Shown in pieces: positions 38,523 through 44,110 of a DNA stretch of 44,110 nucleotides; the stretch's first letter is position 1; every line of letters begins with the position of its first letter. Position numbers and translations under genes: made by a program. The notes beneath the pieces were generated by a model, which saw only the letters and a program-made list of their open reading frames with translations, was not told the DNA's origin and did not search any database. Source of the DNA: Sphingomonas sp. Leaf10 (GTDB taxonomy: Bacteria > Pseudomonadota > Alphaproteobacteria > Sphingomonadales > Sphingomonadaceae); assembly GCF_001421245.1 (NCBI RefSeq), contig NZ_LMKE01000001.1, positions 383,353-427,462 on the forward strand. The letters run 5' to 3'.

Positions 38523-39652
38523 TCGAATCCCCGGGGTTGCTGATTACCGTCGTGGCGTTCCTGCTGGTGCTGGGTCCGCTCGTGTTCCTGCACGAATTCG
38601 GTCACTATGCGGCGGGGCGCTGGTTCGGCGTGAAGGTCGATGCGTTCGCGGTCGGCTTTGGCAAGGAAATTGCCGGCTTCACCGATCGCCATGGCACGCG
38701 GTGGAAATTCGGCTGGCTGCCGCTCGGCGGCTATGTCCGCTTTGCCGGTGACATGAACCCCGCGTCGCAACCCGATGCCGAATGGTTGCAACTGCCCGCC
38801 GCCGAACGCGCACGGACGTTTCAGGCAAAGCCCGTGTGGCAGCGCGCGATCATCGTCGCGGCGGGACCGGCGGTGAACCTGCTGATCGCGGTTGCGATCC
38901 TTGGTGGGTTCGCTGCGGCATACGGTGTCGACCGGACCCCGGCGACGATCGGGCGGGTGGTCGAGGGTAGCGCGGCGGAGCGCGCCGGATTGCAGGCCGG
39001 CGACCGTATCACCGCGATGGGCGGCCGGTCGATCGACACCTTCTCCGACCTGTCCTTCTACACCGTTATGCGCCCCAACGAACGGGTCCGCGTCGACTAT
39101 CTCCGGAACGACGCGCCGCGCGAGACCGAAGCGACGATCGGTCCGGTGCGCCAGCGCGACCGGTTCGGTAATGAGGCCGAGATCGGCCGCTTCGGCATCG
39201 AACGCGGCGACCCGGTCTTCGTGTCGGTCCCGATCTGGCAGGCGCCGGGCGAGGGTGTGCGGATGGTCGGCAGCATCCTGCGCGGGACGGTTGACGGGCT
39301 GGTTCAGATCATCACCGGTCGGCGATCGGTCGAGGAAATGGGCGGGCCGCTACGCATCGCCAAGGCGTCGGGCGAGCAATTCTCGCTTGGCTGGCCGGCG
39401 CTGGTGACGTTCGTGGCGTTCGTTTCGATTAATCTTGGATTCATCAACCTGTTGCCAGTTCCGATGCTGGATGGCGGGCACCTGTTGTTCTACGCCATCG
39501 AGGCGGTGAAGCGCGGGCCGGTCCGTCCGCAGACGATGGAATGGGCGTTTCGTGGCGGATTGGCCCTGTTGCTGGCATTGATGATCTTTGTCACGGTGAA
39601 CGATCTGGGGGCGTTCGGCGTGTGGCAGGGGCTGGCCGGCTTGATCGGCTGA
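38519..39652 (+). CDS. rseP: Site-2 membrane metalloprotease RseP (M50)
   Basis: 377 residues. Intramembrane zinc protease, usually cleaving an anti-sigma factor in envelope stress. Zinc site H25-E26-H29 (FLHEFGHYAAG) in the first helix, a single PDZ domain about 140-210 (GRVVEGSAAERAGLQAGDRI), and the third-helix motif NLLPVPMLDGGHLL. I choose TTG 38519: it has AAGGA (38505-38509) at 9 nt and repeats the 4-nt overlap seen upstream. The TTG at 38510 has no spacing from that site. E. coli RseP has two PDZ domains; I can see one clearly here. Confidence 0.93.
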   Translation: MIESPGLLITVVAFLLVLGPLVFLHEFGHYAAGRWFGVKVDAFAVGFGKEIAGFTDRHGTRWKFGWLPLGGYVRFAGDMNPASQPDAEWLQLPAAERARTFQAKPVWQRAIIVAAGPAVNLLIAVAILGGFAAAYGVDRTPATIGRVVEGSAAERAGLQAGDRITAMGGRSIDTFSDLSFYTVMRPNERVRVDYLRNDAPRETEATIGPVRQRDRFGNEAEIGRFGIERGDPVFVSVPIWQAPGEGVRMVGSILRGTVDGLVQIITGRRSVEEMGGPLRIAKASGEQFSLGWPALVTFVAFVSINLGFINLLPVPMLDGGHLLFYAIEAVKRGPVRPQTMEWAFRGGLALLLALMIFVTVNDLGAFGVWQGLAGLIG

Positions 39653-39683
39653 CGTGGTTAGGGCAGGGCGCGCACGTCCTGTG

Positions 39684-42479
39684 ATGAAAGTTCCTCCGGT
39701 TGGGGTGGGTTTGGTGACGCTAAGCAAGTTTTCGATTCACGGCGTGCGCGGTGTCGCGCTGCTCGCGGGCACGATGCTCTCGAGCACGGCCTTCGCGCAG
39801 GCGCAGCGCGCGCCCGCCGCTGCCGCGCCGGCAGTGCGCCCCCCCGCCGTCCAGGCTCCGGCTGCCCCGACCGCGCCGGTCCGCACCATCCGCTCGCTCC
39901 GCGTCGAAGGATCGCAGCGCATCGAACCCGATACGGTGCTGTCCTATACCAAGCTGCGGGTCGGCATCCCCTACACCGCCGAGACCCTCGATCAGGCCAT
40001 CAAGGACCTGTACGCATCGGATCTGCTCGCCGATGTGGCGATCGAAGGCGCCGAAACCGGCGACATCATCGTCCGGGTCCGTGAGAACCCGATCATCAAC
40101 CGCGTGGTGCTGGAGGGCAACAAGCGGCTGAAGGACGACAAGATCACCAAGGAGATCAAGCTCGCCCCGCGGCAGATATTCACCCGGACCGCCGTCCGTG
40201 CCGACGTGGCGCGCATCATCGAACTGTATCGCCGTCAGGGCCGCTTCGCCGCGAATGTCGAGCCGAAGATGGTCATGCTCGACCAGAACCGCGTCGACGT
40301 GATCTTCGAAATTCAGGAAGGGGCGAAGTCCAAGGTCCGCCAGATCAACATCCTCGGCAACGAGGTGTTCAGCGACAGCCAGTTGCGCGGCGAAATGGCG
40401 ACCAAGGAATCGCGGCCGTGGCGCATCTTCAGCTCGAACACGAGCTACGATCAGGACCGGTTGGCCTATGACCAGCAGAAGCTGCGCCAATTCTACCTGA
40501 CCGAAGGCTATGCCGATTTCCGCGTCATTTCGGCCGTTGCCGAACTGACGCCGGACAAGGAAGACTTCATCATCACCTATGTGGTGGAGGAAGGTCCGCG
40601 TTATAAGTTCGACGACGTGAAGGTCGAAAGCGCGATCCGCGACTTCGACAATGCCGCGCTGACCAAGACGCTGCCGATGAAGAAGGGCGACTGGTACAAC
40701 GCCAAGCAGGTCGAGGACACGATCGACCAGCTGAGCGAATATGCCGGCCTGTTCGGCTATGCGTTCACCGACGTTCGCCCGGATTATGTGCCGGACCGCG
40801 AAAAGCATACGATGTCGATCACCTTCGTCCTGAACGAAGCGAACCGCACCTATGTCGAAAAGATCAACATCACCGGCAACACCCAGACGCAGGACCGCGT
40901 CATCCGCCGGGAATTCCGCGTCGCGGAGGGCGATGCCTTCAACGCGTTCCTCATCAAGCGTTCGCAGGACCGCATCAATTCGCTCGGCTACTTCCAGGAC
41001 AAGTTCGAGATCGAGCGCACCGAAGGGTCGTCCCCCGATCGCATCGTGCTCGGCGCGAACGTCGAGGAGAAATCGACCGGCGAACTGACGTTGTCGGCAG
41101 GTTTCTCCAGCCTCGAACGCTTCATCATCCAGGCGTCGATCCGGCAGCGGAATTTCCGCGGCAAGGGGCAGGACCTTCAGGCGTCGGTCAACTATTCGAC
41201 CTATCAAAAGTCGGTCGAACTGGGCTTCACCGAACCTTATCTGTTCGACAAGAATATCGCACTGGGCGGGACGATCTTCCGCCGGGATCTGAATTCGTTC
41301 AACTTCCTCGGCACCGGCCGAAACTCGCTGTATTCGCAGGTTTCGACCGGCGGCCAGCTCGTGGCGAGCGTGCCGCTCACCGAATTCTGGACGCTGTCGG
41401 GCCGCTATCAGCTGAGCCAGGACAATGTCGGGCTGGACGAAGGCACCTATTTCACCAACGGCGTCTGCGACCCGCTGAAGGCCGGGCGTTATCTGTGCGA
41501 TTCGATCGGCAACCGGTTGACCAGCATGGTCGGCGCGAACCTGATTTTTGACAATCTCAACAACCGCCTGCGTCCGTCGCGCGGGCAGCGGCTGGTGACC
41601 GGACTCGATTTCGCCGGGCTGGGCGGTGACGTCCGCTTCGCGCGTATTCGCGGCGATTTCGACAAATACTGGAATGTCGGCGGCTTCATCCTGTCGGCCG
41701 GCGTCGAGGGCGGCTATATCCACTCGCTGCAAAAGAGCGCGGGCGAGGGGATCGATCCGGTCCGCATCGTCGATCGCTTCTACCTCGGCGAACCGCAGTT
41801 CCGCGGTTTCGACATTCGCGGCGTCGGCCCGCGTATCCAGCGTCAGCAATATACCGGTTCGGTCGCCAGCGGCGATCAGACGTTGGTCACCGCGCGCGAG
41901 CAGGTGCTGAACGATCCGCTCGGCGGCAAGGCCTATTATCTCGGCAAGATCGAGCTTGAACCGCCACTCGGCTCCGGCATCGCCGAACTCGGGTTGCGGC
42001 CGTCGATCTTCGTTCAGGCGGGTGCGCTGTTCGGCGTTACCCGGCCGCGCCCGACATTGGCGTTCGAGCAGGCGCGCAATGCCGACGGTACCTTGCAGTT
42101 CAACAAGGACGGTTCGCCGTCGCTGCTGCCGTTCAGCTCGCCGATCACGACGACCGGCGGATTGCAGGTATATAACAACCAGTTCACCGACGGTTCGGGC
42201 GCCCCGGCGATCCGGCAGACGACGTGCGCGGTCGGCTATGCCGCCACCATCGGTGGCACCTGCGTCGGTGGCGAGCCGAATACGGTCGCGATCAATACCA
42301 CGCAGCCGTTCCTCGAACAGTTCCTCGGCGACTCCGCCCGGCCACGTCTGTCGATCGGTATCGGCGTGAACTGGAACTCGCCATTCGGACCGCTGCGGAT
42401 CGATCTGGCCAAGGCGCTGCTGAGCCAGCCGGGCGACGACCGTAAACTCATCACTTTCAACGTAGGAACTCAATTCTGA
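39684..42479 (+). CDS. bamA: Outer-membrane protein assembly factor BamA
   Basis: 931 residues from ATG 39684; GTGs at 39654 and 39714 are alternatives. Signal peptide ends near STAFAQ, followed by an Ala/Pro-rich linker absent from E. coli BamA, then five POTRA domains (about 75-430; the first starts IRSLRVEGSQRIEPDTV) and a 16-strand barrel ending in FNVGTQF. The lid/L6-type motif reads RGFDIRGVGPR (the VRGF/Y loop). Core of the BAM complex that inserts beta-barrel proteins. One base is shared by its TGA and the skp ATG. Confidence 0.96.
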   Translation: MKVPPVGVGLVTLSKFSIHGVRGVALLAGTMLSSTAFAQAQRAPAAAAPAVRPPAVQAPAAPTAPVRTIRSLRVEGSQRIEPDTVLSYTKLRVGIPYTAETLDQAIKDLYASDLLADVAIEGAETGDIIVRVRENPIINRVVLEGNKRLKDDKITKEIKLAPRQIFTRTAVRADVARIIELYRRQGRFAANVEPKMVMLDQNRVDVIFEIQEGAKSKVRQINILGNEVFSDSQLRGEMATKESRPWRIFSSNTSYDQDRLAYDQQKLRQFYLTEGYADFRVISAVAELTPDKEDFIITYVVEEGPRYKFDDVKVESAIRDFDNAALTKTLPMKKGDWYNAKQVEDTIDQLSEYAGLFGYAFTDVRPDYVPDREKHTMSITFVLNEANRTYVEKINITGNTQTQDRVIRREFRVAEGDAFNAFLIKRSQDRINSLGYFQDKFEIERTEGSSPDRIVLGANVEEKSTGELTLSAGFSSLERFIIQASIRQRNFRGKGQDLQASVNYSTYQKSVELGFTEPYLFDKNIALGGTIFRRDLNSFNFLGTGRNSLYSQVSTGGQLVASVPLTEFWTLSGRYQLSQDNVGLDEGTYFTNGVCDPLKAGRYLCDSIGNRLTSMVGANLIFDNLNNRLRPSRGQRLVTGLDFAGLGGDVRFARIRGDFDKYWNVGGFILSAGVEGGYIHSLQKSAGEGIDPVRIVDRFYLGEPQFRGFDIRGVGPRIQRQQYTGSVASGDQTLVTAREQVLNDPLGGKAYYLGKIELEPPLGSGIAELGLRPSIFVQAGALFGVTRPRPTLAFEQARNADGTLQFNKDGSPSLLPFSSPITTTGGLQVYNNQFTDGSGAPAIRQTTCAVGYAATIGGTCVGGEPNTVAINTTQPFLEQFLGDSARPRLSIGIGVNWNSPFGPLRIDLAKALLSQPGDDRKLITFNVGTQF

Positions 42480-43096
42480 TGCGTAGCTTCACCAAGGCGG
42501 CTGTCGCCGCATTCGTTTTCGCAGCACCGACCGCCCCGGCATTCGCGCAGGCGCTGCCCGACGCGAAGATCGCTGTCGTCGATTCGGAGCGCCTGTTCCG
42601 TGATTGCACCGCGTGCAAGGCGGCGACCACCCAGTTGCAGGCGCAGCGTCAGCAGTTGCAGTCGCTGGCGACCTCGCTTGGTCAGCCGCTGCAAGCAGAT
42701 GCGCAGTCGCTGCAGGCCGCAGTGACCGCTGCCAAGGGCAATCCGGACGCGGCGCTGCAAGCCCGTATCCGCACCTTCGAACAGCGTCAGCAGCAGGCGC
42801 AGCAGCAGATTGGCCAGCAGGAACAGCAGGTTCAGCGCAACATCGCCTATGTCCGTGAACAGATCGGCACCCGCCTCGGCCCGATCATCACCCAGATCGC
42901 GCAGCAGCGCGGCGCCACGCTGGCCGTGGACAAGGGCAACAGCTTCTACAACGCGCCGGCGACCGAGATCACCGATGCGGTGCTGACCGCGCTCAACGCC
43001 GCGCTGCCGAGCGTCAGCGTGACCGCGCCGGCACAGGCTGCTCCGGCCGCTACCGCGCCCGCCGCCGGCACGCGTCCGGCACCGGCAGGCCGCTGA
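42479..43096 (+). CDS. skp: OmpH/Skp family periplasmic chaperone
   Basis: 205 residues. Signal peptide ending PAFAQ, then [14 protein letters not shown] and a long Gln/Ala-rich coiled coil (about 50-135) that forms the tentacles of the trimeric chaperone, then [20 protein letters not shown] of the body and an Ala/Pro-rich tail. Carries unfolded outer-membrane proteins to BamA. Unlike E. coli Skp it has a CTAC pair in the first helix. Start shares the last base of the bamA stop. Confidence 0.9.
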   Translation: MRSFTKAAVAAFVFAAPTAPAFAQALPDAKIAVVDSERLFRDCTACKAATTQLQAQRQQLQSLATSLGQPLQADAQSLQAAVTAAKGNPDAALQARIRTFEQRQQQAQQQIGQQEQQVQRNIAYVREQIGTRLGPIITQIAQQRGATLAVDKGNSFYNAPATEITDAVLTALNAALPSVSVTAPAQAAPAATAPAAGTRPAPAGR

Positions 43097-43098
43097 TC

Positions 43099-43569
43099 GT
43101 GGAAGGGGAGGCGACCTCGATCGGACCGCTCGACATCACGCGTGTGATGGCGGCGATCCCGCATCGCTATCCCATGTTGCTGGTCGACCGTGTCGCGGAG
43201 TTGATTCCCGACCGGTCGATCACCGCGATCAAGGCGGTGACGATCAACGAAGGCTTCTTCCAGGGGCATTTCCCCGGCCGTCCGATCATGCCGGGCGTGC
43301 TGATCGTCGAGGCGCTGGCGCAGGCCGCCGGCATCCTCGCCGTCGAAAGCCTCGGCCTCGCCGGTTCGGGCAAGCTGGTCTATTTCATGTCGATCGACGG
43401 CGTGAAATTCCGCAAGCCGGTCGAACCGGGCGTGTTGCTCACGCTGGAGGCGGAATTCGTGCAGAAGCGCGCGCGCGTCTGCAAGTTCGCGGGGAAGGCG
43501 CGCATCGACGGCGAACTGGCCGCCGAGTGCGAATTCACCGCGATGATCGCCGATCCGCCCAAGGCGTAA
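43099..43569 (+). CDS. fabZ: 3-hydroxyacyl-ACP dehydratase FabZ
   Basis: 156 residues. Dehydration step of fatty acid elongation, hot-dog fold. Catalytic H57 ([20 protein letters not shown] core, split here) and E71. N-terminal [20 protein letters not shown] matches the family. Start is a GTG two bases after the skp stop. In most Gram-negative bacteria this gene sits among lpxD, lpxA and lpxB; none is present here. Confidence 0.96.
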   Translation: MEGEATSIGPLDITRVMAAIPHRYPMLLVDRVAELIPDRSITAIKAVTINEGFFQGHFPGRPIMPGVLIVEALAQAAGILAVESLGLAGSGKLVYFMSIDGVKFRKPVEPGVLLTLEAEFVQKRARVCKFAGKARIDGELAAECEFTAMIADPPKA

Positions 43570-43630
43570 AGCACCGCCGATCATTGCTATTATGGGCGCG
43601 TCCGTGTACGGGCTCGCCTTCCCATTTCCA

Positions 43631-43648
43631 GGCTGGTCGGAACCAGCC
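43631..43648 (+). promoter_or_regulatory. Hairpin in the rpmE leader
   Basis: Perfect 7-bp stem GGCTGGT (43631-43637) with ACCAGCC (43642-43648), tetraloop CGGA, ending 4 nt before the ribosome site CGGAG (43653-43657). A possible -10 TATTAT is at 43588-43593. The hairpin could be a protein-binding site for L31 feedback; that is inference. Confidence 0.42.
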
Positions 43649-43664
43649 ATGACGGAGAAGACCG

Positions 43665-43895
43665 ATGAAGAAAGACACGCACCCCGACTATCACACCATC
43701 AAGATCCAGATGACCGACGGCACCGTGTTCGAAACCCGCTCCACCTGGGGCAAGGAAGGCGACACGATGCAGCTGGACATCGATCCGCTGGCGCACCCGG
43801 CATGGACCGGCGGCCGTGGCCAGATGCTGGATTCGGGTGGTCAGGTCGCACGCTTCAACAAGCGTTTCGGCGGTCTCACGCTCGGCAAGAAGTAA
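43665..43895 (+). CDS. rpmE: 50S ribosomal protein L31, zinc-ligand-free type
   Basis: 76 residues. Starts [20 protein letters not shown] and contains HPAWTGG and FNKRFGGL, typical L31 motifs. There is no cysteine, so the zinc ribbon of the classical type is absent, as I recall for many alphaproteobacterial L31 proteins. An intrinsic terminator follows. Confidence 0.96.
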   Translation: MKKDTHPDYHTIKIQMTDGTVFETRSTWGKEGDTMQLDIDPLAHPAWTGGRGQMLDSGGQVARFNKRFGGLTLGKK

Positions 43896-43931
43896 GTCGG
43901 GCGCAGCGAAACGCTGCGTCGACCTTCGCGA

Positions 43932-43968
43932 AAAGGGCCGCGGTGGCGTTTGCTACCGCGGCCTTTTC
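43932..43968. terminator. Intrinsic terminator after rpmE
   Basis: GGCCGCGGT (43936-43944) pairs with ACCGCGGCC (43955-43963), extended by GGC/GCT near the loop. AAAA lies before it and TTTT (43964-43967) after, so it can work on both strands. Confidence 0.85.
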
Positions 43969-43998
43969 TGTTGTCGTAGCCCGAAGAGGCGTGTGTTC

Positions 43999-44110
43999 TC
44001 CCCTCCCTGGAAGGGAAGGGAAGGGCTGGGGGTGGGTAGGCCCGCGAGGGAAGGTGACGGTGCTACAACGGGCCGACCCACCCCCGCCCCCTCCCTGTCA
44101 GGGAGGGGAG
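43999..44110. repeat. REP/BIME-like palindromic element, copy B
   Basis: Same family and orientation as 7802-7902. Left hairpin imperfect (CCCTCCCT/AGGGAAGGG, from about 44000); right hairpin a perfect 10-bp stem 44088-44097 with 44099-44108 around a single T. The core has GGGGGTGGGT, CGCGAGGGA and CGGTG in the same order as copy A, with ACCCACCCCC facing the first word. It reaches the window edge and may continue. Confidence 0.85.

Noticed and set aside
39720..42473. Minus-strand open frame of 917 codons opposite bamA
   Set aside because: Exact antisense shadow of bamA with shadow-type composition and no start signal.

Overview
The window is a piece of core chromosome from an alphaproteobacterium, most likely a sphingomonad (Sphingomonas or a close relative). 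The signs are: high GC; the neighbourhood tig / clpP / clpX / lon / HU; the cluster rpsB-tsf-pyrH-frr-uppS-cdsA-dxr-rseP-bamA-skp-fabZ; gatCAB; a zinc-ligand-free L31; a large TonB-dependent receptor; and two GGGAGGG-type palindromic repeats. The bamA-skp-fabZ stretch carries no lpx genes, which fits a lineage that replaces LPS with glycosphingolipids. I see no phage, insertion sequence, CRISPR array or other island.

Layout. 1-3767 (minus): a DUF3089 hydrolase, ruvX, pyrB and a degenerate dihydroorotase (pyrX type, cut by the left edge). 3872-7791 (plus): gatC-gatA-gatB, then a translationally coupled exported cyclophilin. 7802-8352: a palindromic repeat and two small minus-strand genes of unknown function. 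8490-20406: tRNA-Leu, tig, a GT2 glycosyltransferase, clpP, clpX, a HAD phosphatase and a Ca2+/H+ antiporter (all plus), an M1 peptidase coupled to a 78-residue protein (minus), then lon and HU (plus). 20458-26240: tRNA-Val, a beta-helix-like lipoprotein with a TonB-dependent receptor, a convergent prolyl-4-hydroxylase-like oxygenase and tRNA-His. 26267-30494: a Glu/Leu-type amino acid dehydrogenase (plus), then a Kef-type antiporter and NADP isocitrate dehydrogenase (minus). 30616-32116: psd-pssA, overlapped at the end by a small antisense membrane protein gene. 32475-43895: structured leader, rpsB, tsf, pyrH, frr, uppS, cdsA, dxr, rseP, bamA, skp, fabZ and rpmE, all plus. 43999-44110: a second copy of the palindromic repeat.

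How the genes work together. Most are housekeeping: pyrimidine synthesis (pyrB, pyrX, pyrH), indirect tRNA amidation (gatCAB), protein folding and proteolysis (tig, clpXP, lon), phosphatidylethanolamine synthesis (cdsA-pssA-psd), isoprenoid and undecaprenyl synthesis (dxr, uppS), outer-membrane biogenesis (bamA, skp, rseP) and translation (rpsB, tsf, frr, rpmE). Gene packing is tight. frr-uppS-cdsA-dxr-rseP are joined by four successive 4-nt stop/start overlaps, and similar overlaps join pyrB-pyrX, DUF3089-ruvX, gatB-cyclophilin and the M1 peptidase with the 78-residue gene.

The least understood parts are the lipoprotein/TonB-receptor pair with a terminator-like hairpin between its genes, the pair of small genes at 7914-8352, the 78-residue partner of the M1 peptidase, the histidine- and lysine-rich tail of trigger factor, and the structured leader of rpsB. 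Nothing here clearly amounts to a wholly new biological system. All assignments come from reading the sequence and remembered family motifs; no database search was run.
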